A DNA stretch of 64,000 bases from SHVO01 sp041905525 (GTDB lineage Bacteria > Pseudomonadota > Alphaproteobacteria > Rhodospirillales > Rhodospirillaceae): positions 1-64,000 of the forward strand of contig JAYRKY010000006.1 of NCBI GenBank assembly GCA_041905525.1, given 5' to 3'. The notes under the pieces were generated by a model. That model had not been told where the DNA came from and did no database searches. It was given only the letters and a program-made list of their open reading frames with translations. Made by a program: the position numbers and the translations under genes. Positions 34,500-42,720 of the stretch are shown one piece after another; positions within the stretch are counted from its first letter, which is position 1; each line of letters starts with the position of its first letter.

Positions 34500-35608
34500 T
34501 CTGCCGCTTGGGCGGCCAGCTCTTCGGCCGTTGTATGATAATAACGGTCTAGAGACTTGAGGTCCTTGTGGCCGGTGACCCGTTTCAGATCGAGCGGGTT
34601 CTTATAGATCTTCGCCAAGCGCGAAGTCGCGATATGCCGCAAATCGTGGAAAGTCAGATCTTCAATATCGGCTTTTTTCGTCGCCCGGCGGAAAGCCATC
34701 TTGAGAGGGTTCTGATCAATCACAAATACTCGCCCAGTACGTTCGTCTCCCATTTCCTTTAAGAGCTGGACGGCCGCTGGGAGCAGAGGCACTTCGCGGA
34801 TTTCGTTGTTCTTGGTCACGGTCCCGAGTGCCCCGCGAACGACGGCGGTAGCCTTATCGAGGTCAATGTCTTTCCATTTAAGGCCGACGATTTCGCCCTG
34901 GCGCATGGCCGTCAGAATGGCAAAACGCACGATAGGCGCCAGTAGCTCGTGATAGCTCTGCTCGCACGCGTCAAGTAGCAGCTCTTCCTCGGACCTTACT
35001 TTGTGTCCGTTTACGCGACGTGGGTCATCGGGCTTCAGAGGGAGGAATACGCGGTCGCGTTTGCGGTCCGCGCCGGCCGGCCGTTTGACCATCTGCGCAG
35101 GGTTAGAAGGCAGGTGGATTTTCCATTCGCGGCGGGAATGCTCAATGATCGTCTGTACCAAGTTTAGGCGGCGCACGATGGTGGCCGGCGCATACTTGTA
35201 CTTCTTCATTCGGTCGCGGAATTTGGCGAGGTCGGCAGAGCTCAGGTCGGCCATCTTGATTTTACAGACTTCATCCTCGCCGACGATCTTGAGGTGGTTC
35301 TTCTCCTTTTCGGCGCCGCGCTTCTCGCTGTCGTCGCCGAGGCAGTCGTCCTGGTACTGCTTGATGATGTCGCCGAGGGTGCGCCGCTGCGCCTCGGTTT
35401 GGTCCATATACTGGCCCCGGGCGACGTCGGTTTCGATCGCGGCGAGCCACTTCGCCGCGAGACTGGCCGTTTCGAAAGTCTTGGTGGTTCGCACGCCTTT
35501 CACCAGCTTGCGCGCCCGGTACTGCGCCGGGCCGCGGCAGGTGACGCCGTCAGGCAAAAGCCGTCCGGTCGCAGGATCGATTGCGGGTTCTTTCCGTGTC
35601 CTCGCCAT
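34496..35608 (-). CDS. tyrosine-type site-specific integrase
   Basis: About 370 residues. An N-terminal arm/core-binding domain is followed by a catalytic domain with Arg (TAMRQGEIVGL), His-Asp-Leu-Arg-His (FHDLRHIATS), Gly-His (TGHKD) and the nucleophile Tyr (DRYYHTT); the set is intact. The ATG at 35608 has AAGGA 8 nt upstream; an earlier in-frame ATG at 35659 lies in the repeat region. The gene ends 3' of the tRNA-Glu gene and is the integrase of a probable genomic island reaching leftward. Confidence 0.92.
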   Translation of the reverse strand: MARTRKEPAIDPATGRLLPDGVTCRGPAQYRARKLVKGVRTTKTFETASLAAKWLAAIETDVARGQYMDQTEAQRRTLGDIIKQYQDDCLGDDSEKRGAEKEKNHLKIVGEDEVCKIKMADLSSADLAKFRDRMKKYKYAPATIVRRLNLVQTIIEHSRREWKIHLPSNPAQMVKRPAGADRKRDRVFLPLKPDDPRRVNGHKVRSEEELLLDACEQSYHELLAPIVRFAILTAMRQGEIVGLKWKDIDLDKATAVVRGALGTVTKNNEIREVPLLPAAVQLLKEMGDERTGRVFVIDQNPLKMAFRRATKKADIEDLTFHDLRHIATSRLAKIYKNPLDLKRVTGHKDLKSLDRYYHTTAEELAAQAAE

Positions 35609-35659
35609 TGGTCCAATTCCTTTGTTGAGGATTGGACCATTGGACCAAAATTGGACCAA
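35608..35659. repeat. TTGGACCA repeats beside the tRNA-Glu integration end
   Basis: Three direct TTGGACCA units (35632-35639, 35640-35647, 35652-35659) and one opposite TTGGTCCAA (35608-35616) lie between the integrase start and the tRNA-Glu 3' end. Iterated short repeats here are candidates for integrase arm-type or excisionase sites. Confidence 0.55.
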
Positions 35660-35674
35660 AAAGTCGAGAAAAGT

Positions 35675-35749
35675 GGCGTCCCCACGGGGATTCGAACCCC
35701 GGTTACCGCCGTGAAAGGGCGATGTCCTAGGCCTCTAGACGATGGGGAC
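35675..35749 (-). tRNA. tRNA-Glu (UUC)
   Basis: The minus strand folds into a tRNA: acceptor GTCCCCA pairing with TGGGGAC, anticodon loop containing TTC, T-arm GGTTCGAATCC, encoded CCA. The 3' end points left towards the integrase and is the likely attachment site of the island; no second copy of its 3' end was seen in the window. Confidence 0.93.
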
Positions 35750-35932
35750 GCAATGGCGAGGCCGCCGAAGAGGGTGGGTTGATACCGGGTGCCCGGGGAG
35801 AAATCAAGCCCGCGCGAAACCTTTTTTTATCAAAGACTTCCACGGGTACCGCGCGGGGCATTTTTCATTGCGTGGGGGCGGCCCGCAGGCTAGAGACCGA
35901 GGCAGCGCCTTTTCCCGCATGGTGACACCGGC

Positions 35933-36529
35933 ATGACCGCCTCCTCCGCGAAACTCGGCCCTAAATCCTTCAAAGTCCGCGTGCGCATGGCCACGGAGGC
36001 CGATATCCCGGCCATCCAGGAAATCTACGCCTACTATGTCAGTCACACGACGGCGTCTTTCGAGGAGGATGCCCCCACGGTCGCGGAAATGACGGCGCGG
36101 TTCCATAAGGTTCAGGCCAAGGGGCTGCCGTATCTGGTCGCGACGAAGGGGAAGGACATCATCGGCTACGCCTACGCAGGTCCGTTTCGAGACCGGTCCG
36201 GCTACCGCTATACGGTGGAGGATTCCATCTACGTGGCAAAGGAGGCGCTGGGGCGGAACGTCGGCAACGCGCTCATGGTCGAATTGATCGAACGCTGCAC
36301 CGCGCTGGGATTCCGCCAGATGATCGCCGTCATTGGCGACAGCACTAACGCCGCCTCCCTCGCCCTTCATAGCCGCCACGGTTTCTTCGTGGTCGGCGCC
36401 CTCAGCTCAGCCTGCTTCAAGTTCGGCCGCTGGGTGGACGCAGTCCTGATGCAGCGGATCCTGGGTGAAGGCGATACCACCCTGCCCCCGAAAGTCCCGG
36501 GCAAGCGCAGCGCAAAGAAGTCGAAATAG
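35933..36529 (+). CDS. GNAT acetyltransferase, phosphinothricin-acetyltransferase type
   Basis: A 198-residue acetyl-CoA-dependent N-acetyltransferase. It has VRMATEADIPAIQEIYAYYV at the start of the fold, the segment TVEDSIYVAKEALGRNVGNALM around the CoA-binding loop, and GDSTNAASLALHSRHGF, all matching the Pat/Bar/MnaT branch. Substrates in this branch are phosphinothricin, methionine sulfone/sulfoximine or related compounds; which applies is not known. The C-terminus has a Lys-rich tail. First core-type gene after the island boundary. Confidence 0.85.
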   Translation: MTASSAKLGPKSFKVRVRMATEADIPAIQEIYAYYVSHTTASFEEDAPTVAEMTARFHKVQAKGLPYLVATKGKDIIGYAYAGPFRDRSGYRYTVEDSIYVAKEALGRNVGNALMVELIERCTALGFRQMIAVIGDSTNAASLALHSRHGFFVVGALSSACFKFGRWVDAVLMQRILGEGDTTLPPKVPGKRSAKKSK

Positions 36530-36555
36530 GCCGGAGTGGGCCGCGACCCGGCTGG

Positions 36556-37656
36556 TTACGCGTACGAGACCCACAGGTCGCGCAATTCGTCCTGGCTCAG
36601 TCGGGCCTCAACCGTCTCCAATCCCGAGATCAATCGTTGGAAGATGAGGGCCTGCTGAACAGGTATGTCTCGCTTCCGGCAATCCTGCACAGACTCCTTC
36701 AGAATCGCGAGCGCTTCCCCGATCAGCGGGACAAATTCCTCCGGGAAACCCGTTGTGCGCCAGAGGATCTTGAGATGCATGAGATGATCCGCCCGCAGGC
36801 GGTCGGACACTTCCGCAGGTGACAGTTCAGAGCATTGCGCCAGGAACGCGACCAGGAACTGCATATTGCCGCGGCAGATCGCTTTGAAGATCAGGTACGG
36901 GGTGACCTCTCCACGGTCGGACAGGTATTTGACCAACGCACTGAGGCGATCCATCGAAAGATCGGAAGCGAGCCCAATCAGGGAGTCGCAATTAACATCG
37001 GTGGCGAGCGTATAGGCTTGCGCCGGCGTCAGAGCGTGGCGGGCGATCAACTGCTCGATGTAGGCGGATTCAATGATGCGGATGAACTTGGCCACGATCT
37101 CGGCCGGAAGCTGCCGGCCTTGAATGATGACGTCCTGAAGGTCCGGCTGCTGACGATCGCGAACAATGATGAGGTCGTAGGTCGGGGCGCCGATTTTGGC
37201 GCCCGGGTTCTGCAGCAATGTTTTCCTGACTGTCCAGTCGCCCGTCTCGGCGAGGCGGGCCGAAAGAACTTCGGAGATCTGTTGGCGCCGGCTAATGGCG
37301 AGGCGCTTTTCGTTTGTGGTCGCCAGATCCACCAACTGCAGCAGGTCCGCGTCGGTCAACACTTCCGAAACCGCCAGGAATGGGACGGCCACCGCGTCTT
37401 CATCTTGGGCAATCTGCAGCGCCACACTTCTCGGGAGGTCAGCGTTCTCGGCCGCCGCGGCGGCGAACGCCGCGCGCACATAGGCGTCGGCAGCATCGGT
37501 GATCTGCTGGACAATGGCGAGGATATGCCCCGCCGTGTCGTCCGCGATGTTGGCCTTCCCGCAGACCTGGCCCAAACGCCCCGCGAGGGTGCGGTGCTCC
37601 GCTTCCGTCAGCGTGGGCGCCATACTCTGGTACTGGTCCAGCGTAATGTCCTGCAA
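36556..37656 (-). CDS. DUF2336 protein
   Basis: A 366-residue, all-helical protein belonging to DUF2336, a family nearly confined to Alphaproteobacteria and of unknown function, with repeated helices resembling HEAT units (such as DADLLQLVDLATTNEKRLAIS). Start is TTG at 37656 with AAGGA 9 nt upstream; an ATG at 37623 is the alternative but lacks a site. Convergent with the GNAT gene. Confidence 0.82.
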   Translation of the reverse strand: MQDITLDQYQSMAPTLTEAEHRTLAGRLGQVCGKANIADDTAGHILAIVQQITDAADAYVRAAFAAAAAENADLPRSVALQIAQDEDAVAVPFLAVSEVLTDADLLQLVDLATTNEKRLAISRRQQISEVLSARLAETGDWTVRKTLLQNPGAKIGAPTYDLIIVRDRQQPDLQDVIIQGRQLPAEIVAKFIRIIESAYIEQLIARHALTPAQAYTLATDVNCDSLIGLASDLSMDRLSALVKYLSDRGEVTPYLIFKAICRGNMQFLVAFLAQCSELSPAEVSDRLRADHLMHLKILWRTTGFPEEFVPLIGEALAILKESVQDCRKRDIPVQQALIFQRLISGLETVEARLSQDELRDLWVSYA

Positions 37657-37679
37657 GGCGCCAATCCTTTAAAAATACG

Positions 37680-37695
37680 TACTATCTAAATAGTA
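37680..37695. promoter_or_regulatory. 16-bp inverted repeat upstream of DUF2336
   Basis: TACTAT-CTAA-ATAGTA is a 6-bp inverted repeat 24 bp upstream of the DUF2336 start. It may be an operator for an unknown regulator, or chance in an AT-rich promoter. Confidence 0.3.
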
Positions 37696-37784
37696 GCGGC
37701 TGCAACCTACAACCGCCAATGGATTATTTGGTAAAAAACGCGTGTATCGCGGGAATAACTCGGATTGAGGGCCGAATACAAAAC

Positions 37785-37813
37785 GAAAAGGGCCCCGGTA
37801 AGGGGCCCTTTCC
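37785..37813 (-). terminator. rho-independent terminator of the HdeA-like gene
   Basis: On the minus strand, AAGGGCCCC and GGGGCCCTT form a 9-bp stem followed by TTTTCGTTTTG. It lies 19 nt after the stop at 37832. Confidence 0.85.
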
Positions 37814-37831
37814 AGTTCGAAGCCCTTGGGA

Positions 37832-38464
37832 CTACTGCAGCTTCACCTTCTCGGAGACCAACGCCGCGATATCCATGTACTGGAGACCGGCGTTTTTGAG
37901 GCAGACGTTGTTAATGGCGCCGACCAATTGCGCCTTGCTGTCCACCGGCACTTCCAATTCCGGCTGGTTCAAATTCTTGAACCCCTGAATGAATGCGAAC
38001 GCCCAAAGTTCGGCGATGTCGGCGCGGTTCTTATCCGCGGCCGCGCTTTGCTTCGCTTTCGTATGCTGTTCGCAGGTATATCCGACAGGAGAGAAATCGG
38101 CGCCGGCTTTCGCGGGCATCGCGCGGTCGGCCTTCGCCAGCACCTGGAGAGAAACACCAAGCAGGTCATTGCCGGCATGCTCACGGCACGTCTGCAGCAG
38201 AATATTGTCGAACGCTTCGACGGTCGCCGTGTCATCCGCCAGGTTCAACTTCTGCGAAGCGCGGTAATAGCCGGACAGGTATCCATGCATCCACACGCGC
38301 GCGATCACAGACTGGAGCTTCCCCGACGAATTTTCGCCCAGTCCATTGGTGTATTCCAGGCAGGTGAATTTCGAGCCGGTAAATTCGACATCCGCGGCCA
38401 CCGCCGGCGCGGCCAGCATTGCAAGGCCGGCTACTGCAGCGGCCACAGTCTTCAGAAAACGCAT
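37832..38464 (-). CDS. exported tandem HdeA-like protein
   Basis: A 210-residue exported protein with a signal peptide (cleavage near AVAAD). The mature part contains two HdeA/HdeB-like halves: one with FTCLEYTNG, WMHGYLSGYY and LQTCREHAGNDLL (about 30-110), the other with YTCEQHTKA, FAFIQGFKN and NNVCLKNAGLQYM (about 130-205). Each half keeps a pair of Cys that could form the single HdeA disulfide. HdeA is a periplasmic acid-stress chaperone; activity here is unknown. The gene has its own terminator. Confidence 0.75.
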   Translation of the reverse strand: MRFLKTVAAAVAGLAMLAAPAVAADVEFTGSKFTCLEYTNGLGENSSGKLQSVIARVWMHGYLSGYYRASQKLNLADDTATVEAFDNILLQTCREHAGNDLLGVSLQVLAKADRAMPAKAGADFSPVGYTCEQHTKAKQSAAADKNRADIAELWAFAFIQGFKNLNQPELEVPVDSKAQLVGAINNVCLKNAGLQYMDIAALVSEKVKLQ

Positions 38465-38584
38465 GTCACTCCCCCTGTTGATGCCGATCGCGCGGCAAAG
38501 TTAGAGAAACACCGTGGCACGCCCATGGCGGTCGGTCAATCGCCGCTCCACAAGGAAAAAAGACCAAATAACAAGGCGTTAGGC

Positions 38585-40408
38585 TCAATCGCAGCGCGCG
38601 GCATCGTCAATGACGAGCTGCGCTTCTGTCCGCCCCTGCCACGTGTCGGCCCGGATCGTCCCGGCCAGATGCAGGCGCCCGCCCGCCGCGGTAAGGAGGC
38701 CGTGCCCCAGATCATCGTCGACGCAGTTGAACGCAATGGCCTTCAAGCGCCCGCCAGAGGCGCTGGAAAGAATACAGCGCACATGGCCGGAGCCGACGAT
38801 GTCGGCTTTCACCACGCGCGCATCCACGACCGCGAAGCGCGGTTCGTCATTGCCCGCACCGAAGGGGCCGACGCAGGCAAGTTCCTCCACAAAGGCCGGC
38901 GTGACCGCGGAGACGCTCAAGGCGCCGTCGAGGCTTAACGTCGGCGCCAGTGCTTCACCCTTAAGCTGCGTTGCGACCTGGTCCTGCATGAACGCGGCAA
39001 AGGCATCGAGCTTGTCCGCCATGAGCGTAAAACCGGCCGCCATGGCGTGACCACCGCCGTTCATGAGATAGCCTGCTTCGCGCGCCGCAAGAACGGCGCG
39101 GCCGAGATCAATGCCCGGGATCGACCGGCCGGACCCCTTGGCGAGCCCACCGTCCATCGCGACAACGCAGCTCGGCCGATCGTAGCGCTCGCGCAAACGT
39201 CCGGCGACGATCCCGATTACGCCTGCATGCCACTTCTCGCCCGCGGCGAAGAGCAGCGGTGAGTTGTCCGCGCGGCTTTCGACTTGTTCGATGGCCTCGC
39301 GCAAGACGGCAGCTTCGATTTCCTTGCGCGCGGCGTTGAATTCGTCAAGGCGCAGCGCCAGCGCAGCCGCCTCGCTCTCATCTTGGGTGGAAAGAAGTCG
39401 CGTTCCCAGGTCCGCTTGGCCGACGCGACCGCCCGCGTTGACCCGCGGGCCCAGGAGATATCCGAGATGAAATGCCGTCGGCGCGGTGTCGATGCGCGCA
39501 ACCCGACTGAGCGCCGCCAGACCGACATTCGCGCGTTTGGCAAGAACGTTCAGACCTTGGGTCACGAAGGCGCGATTGAGACCCGTCAAGGGGACAACGT
39601 CACACACCGTGCCGAGCGCGACGAGGTCGAGCCATTGTTTGAGGTCAGGCTCGGCGCGCCCGTTTTTTGCGTACCATCCCGCGCTTCGCAGCGCGCGATT
39701 GACGGCGACCACCAGCAGGAACGCCACCCCCACGGCGGCGAGATGTCCCTGCCGGCTTCCGCAGTCGAGACGGTTCGGATTCACGACAGCGGCCGCAGCC
39801 GGCAGTGACGGTTCGGCCTTGTGATGGTCGACGACAATGACGTCGAGCCCCGCGTCCCGCGCCGCCGCCAACGGTTCGTAAGCGACGATACCACAGTCGA
39901 CCGTGATGACGAGATCAACGCCCTGCGCGCGAAGCTTTAAGAGAGCCGGCGCATTGGGCCCGTATCCCTCGGCGGCCCGATCCGGGATGTAGACAAGGAT
40001 TTCGACGCCGATCGCGCGGAAAAAGCGGGCGAGCAGCGCCGAAGACGTTGCACCATCCACGTCGTAATCGCCGAACACGGCGATACGCTCGCCCTTTTCG
40101 AGAGCTTGCATAATACGTTCGGCCGCGCCGTCCATGTCGACAAACAGGCTCGGGTCTGGCATCAACGCCTTCAGGGTCGGGCGCAGGAAATCAGCACATT
40201 GCTCGGTGCTCACGCCGCGCGTTGCCAGCACGCGGGCAACCGCATCCGTGACGCCCGCATGCCGGACAAGATCGGTGACCAGCACCTCGTCCGCCGCGCG
40301 CAAATCCCAACGGCGGCCTTGGAAGGACTTCGCGACTCCCAAAAACGAAGACGCGAGACTGTTCACGTTATTTATGTTCGCCTTCGAAAGAGTGGTGCGC
40401 TTCAACAT
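38585..40408 (-). CDS. recJ: single-stranded-DNA-specific exonuclease RecJ
   Basis: A 607-residue DHH-family 5'-3' exonuclease for single-stranded DNA in recombination and mismatch repair. DHH motifs are present: FGDYDVDGATSSALL, VITVDCG, VVDHHKAE, and the DHHA1 signature NGGGHAMAAGFTL. The ATG at 40408 would overlap glpX by 41 bp; a GTG at 40366, two bases after the glpX stop, is also plausible, so the first 14 residues are unsure. Gene order hom-glpX-recJ is typical for Alphaproteobacteria. Confidence 0.93.
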   Translation of the reverse strand: MLKRTTLSKANINNVNSLASSFLGVAKSFQGRRWDLRAADEVLVTDLVRHAGVTDAVARVLATRGVSTEQCADFLRPTLKALMPDPSLFVDMDGAAERIMQALEKGERIAVFGDYDVDGATSSALLARFFRAIGVEILVYIPDRAAEGYGPNAPALLKLRAQGVDLVITVDCGIVAYEPLAAARDAGLDVIVVDHHKAEPSLPAAAAVVNPNRLDCGSRQGHLAAVGVAFLLVVAVNRALRSAGWYAKNGRAEPDLKQWLDLVALGTVCDVVPLTGLNRAFVTQGLNVLAKRANVGLAALSRVARIDTAPTAFHLGYLLGPRVNAGGRVGQADLGTRLLSTQDESEAAALALRLDEFNAARKEIEAAVLREAIEQVESRADNSPLLFAAGEKWHAGVIGIVAGRLRERYDRPSCVVAMDGGLAKGSGRSIPGIDLGRAVLAAREAGYLMNGGGHAMAAGFTLMADKLDAFAAFMQDQVATQLKGEALAPTLSLDGALSVSAVTPAFVEELACVGPFGAGNDEPRFAVVDARVVKADIVGSGHVRCILSSASGGRLKAIAFNCVDDDLGHGLLTAAGGRLHLAGTIRADTWQGRTEAQLVIDDAARCD

Positions 40409-41357
40409 AACGCACAGTGCGGGTCTTCGAGCGCATGATCAGGGAATGTGTGACCGCGCCGCCGTGGAAGCGGCGCACGCCTTGCAGCATGGCCCCATTG
40501 GTGACGCCGGTGGCGGCGAACATTACGTTGCCCTTGGCCAGATCGAGCATGCCGTACTTGCGATTGAGATCCGAAATGCCCCACTTCTGCGCACGGGATT
40601 TTTCGTCGTCGTTGCGGAACAGGAGGCGTCCTTGCATCTGACCGCCAATGCAACGCAGCGCCGCCGCAGCCAGCACGCCTTCCGGCGCGCCGCCGGAACC
40701 CACGTACATATCGACGCCGGAGTTCGGCTGAGCGGTCGCGATAACGCCCGACACGTCGCCGTCGGTGATCAGCATGATGCGGGCGCCCGCGGCACGGACC
40801 TTGGCGATAAGATCGGCATGACGCGGACGGTCAAGGATACAGACCAAAAGGTCTTCGACATCGGCGCCTTTGGCCTTGGCGAGGTTCTTGAGATTCTGTT
40901 CCGGCGTGTTGTCGAGATCGACGATGCCTTCGGGCAATCCACCGCCGACGGCGATCTTGTCCATGTAGACGTCCGGCGCATTCAGGAAGTTACCTGACTC
41001 GGCCATCGCGATCACAGCGAGCGCATTCTGACCGCCCTTCGCGGTGATGGTGGTGCCTTCCAGGGGATCCAGGGCGATATCAACCTTCGGCCCCTTCCCG
41101 GTCCCGACCTTCTCGCCGATGTACAGCATGGGCGCTTCGTCGCGTTCGCCTTCGCCGATGACGACGGTGCCTTCAATATTGAGGCTGTTCAGAGCCCGGC
41201 GCATCGCATCGACCGCCGCTTGGTCCGCTTGCTTTTCGTCTCCCCGCCCGACAAGGCGAGAGGCGGAGAGCGCCGCGGCCTCGGTGACACGCACAGCCTC
41301 CAGCGCAAGGTTGCGTTCCAGAACGTTGTCGAACGAGGCGTCCAATTGCAGCGACAT
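40368..41357 (-). CDS. glpX: class II fructose-1,6-bisphosphatase
   Basis: A 329-residue GlpX-type phosphatase for gluconeogenesis. It has GRGDEKQADQAAVDAMRRAL, the metal-binding VIGEGERDEAPMLY and DPLEGTTITAKGGQNALAV motifs, and the lithium-sensitive fold. It complements ppsA of the island in gluconeogenic flux, though regulated separately. It is upstream of recJ and downstream of hom, with a terminator between hom and it. Confidence 0.95.
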   Translation of the reverse strand: MSLQLDASFDNVLERNLALEAVRVTEAAALSASRLVGRGDEKQADQAAVDAMRRALNSLNIEGTVVIGEGERDEAPMLYIGEKVGTGKGPKVDIALDPLEGTTITAKGGQNALAVIAMAESGNFLNAPDVYMDKIAVGGGLPEGIVDLDNTPEQNLKNLAKAKGADVEDLLVCILDRPRHADLIAKVRAAGARIMLITDGDVSGVIATAQPNSGVDMYVGSGGAPEGVLAAAALRCIGGQMQGRLLFRNDDEKSRAQKWGISDLNRKYGMLDLAKGNVMFAATGVTNGAMLQGVRRFHGGAVTHSLIMRSKTRTVRYVEAHHSFEGEHK

Positions 41358-41387
41358 GAGTCTCTCCGGGAAACTTTCAGAAGAAAA

Positions 41388-41416
41388 AGCGGCGCATTCT
41401 AGGAATGTGCGCCGCT
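41388..41416 (-). terminator. rho-independent terminator of hom
   Basis: On the minus strand, AGCGGCGCA and TGCGCCGCT form a 9-bp stem followed by TTTTTCTTCT, 12 nt after the hom stop. It separates hom from glpX-recJ, so the latter pair needs its own promoter in the 71-bp gap. Confidence 0.85.
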
Positions 41417-41427
41417 GCCAAGCAAGG

Positions 41428-42720
41428 TTACTTCTCGATCCGCATCATATGCGGGGGCTCGACCAACGCGGCGTTGGCCTGCAACCGCTTGAGAGCGCGC
41501 AAAAGCGGCGCTTCTTGCGTTTCGTGTGTGATGATGACGACGTTAACGTTTGCTGCATTGCGGCCGCGCTGCAGCACGGATTCCATCGATACCGATTCAT
41601 CCCGGAAAGCCATGGCAATGTCCGCAAAAACGCCCGGACGATCCACGACCAAGAGGCGGACGTAGTATTCGCCGACATGCGCGGCCACGGGCACGTTCGG
41701 GATCGTCTTGAGCGCCCCAACCGGGATCCCAAAGGTCGGAACCTTGCGGCCGCAGGCGATATCCATGAGGTCGGCGACGACCGCCGAGGCCGTCGGCCCC
41801 GCACCCGCGCCGCGGCCTTCGTACACCGAGCGGCCGACGTAGTCGCCTTCGGCCACAACCGCGTTGAAGACCCCATCCACATTGGCGAGCGGCATATCAG
41901 GTTTGATGAGGCACGGGTAAACCCGCTGCATCAACACACCGCCCTCGCGATCAAGACGCTCGGCAACGCCGAGCAGTTTGATGATGTATCCAAATTCTTC
42001 GGCGTACTGAAGATCGAGGCTCGAGACGTTGCGAATACCTTCGACGTGAACCGCCTTGATGTCGACCGGCGTGCCGAAGGCGACGCTGGCCAGGATGGCG
42101 AGCTTGTGCGCGGCGTCGGTGCCGTCGATGTCGAAGGACGGATCGGCCTCGGCGTAACCGAGGTCCTGCGCTTCCTTGAGCACATCCGCGAAGCTGCGCC
42201 CGCTGGCGCGCATCGTGGTGAGAATGTAGTTGCACGTCCCGTTGAGGATCCCGGCGACGCGCCGTATTTTGTTCGCGGCCAAGCCTTCGCGAAGCGCTTT
42301 GATGATGGGAATGCCGCCTGCGACGGCGGCTTCGAAGTTGAGGGACAAACCCGCCTTCTCCGCCGCAGTCGCCAAGGCCACCCCGTGATGAGCGAGCAGC
42401 GCCTTGTTCGCGGTCACGACGTGACGGCCCTTCGCGATGGCCGTTTCCACCGTCTTTCGCGCAATCCCCTCGGACCCGCCAATAAGTTCCACGATGACAT
42501 CGGCGTCAGCCTCGCCCGCCATCGCCGCCGCGTCGTCGAACCAGGTGACGCCGTCGAGGGGAACGCCGCGATCCTTCTTTCGATCGCGGGAGGCGACAGC
42601 CGTCACCGTAATCGGCCGCCCACAGCGCGCCGAGATCTCGGGCGCGTTGGAGTGAAGGATTTTAAGAGTCCCCGCGCCAACCGTGCCAAGCCCGGCGATG
42701 GCTACCTTAAGCGCGCTCAT
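41428..42720 (-). CDS. hom: homoserine dehydrogenase
   Basis: A 430-residue enzyme reducing aspartate semialdehyde to homoserine, for threonine and methionine synthesis. The NAD(P) motif GLGTVGAGTL is at residues 11-20, the catalytic domain has GGIPIIKAL and NGTCNYILT, and a C-terminal ACT domain (about 345-430) points to threonine feedback. Its start abuts the end of the aminotransferase gene, with one base shared, so the two are cotranscribed. Confidence 0.95.
   Translation of the reverse strand: MSALKVAIAGLGTVGAGTLKILHSNAPEISARCGRPITVTAVASRDRKKDRGVPLDGVTWFDDAAAMAGEADADVIVELIGGSEGIARKTVETAIAKGRHVVTANKALLAHHGVALATAAEKAGLSLNFEAAVAGGIPIIKALREGLAANKIRRVAGILNGTCNYILTTMRASGRSFADVLKEAQDLGYAEADPSFDIDGTDAAHKLAILASVAFGTPVDIKAVHVEGIRNVSSLDLQYAEEFGYIIKLLGVAERLDREGGVLMQRVYPCLIKPDMPLANVDGVFNAVVAEGDYVGRSVYEGRGAGAGPTASAVVADLMDIACGRKVPTFGIPVGALKTIPNVPVAAHVGEYYVRLLVVDRPGVFADIAMAFRDESVSMESVLQRGRNAANVNVVIITHETQEAPLLRALKRLQANAALVEPPHMMRIEK

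Noticed and set aside
35675..35749. Second attachment copy of the tRNA-Glu 3' end within the window
   Set aside because: I looked for another CCCCACGGGGATTCGAACC-like stretch and saw none, so no internal island boundary can be claimed.
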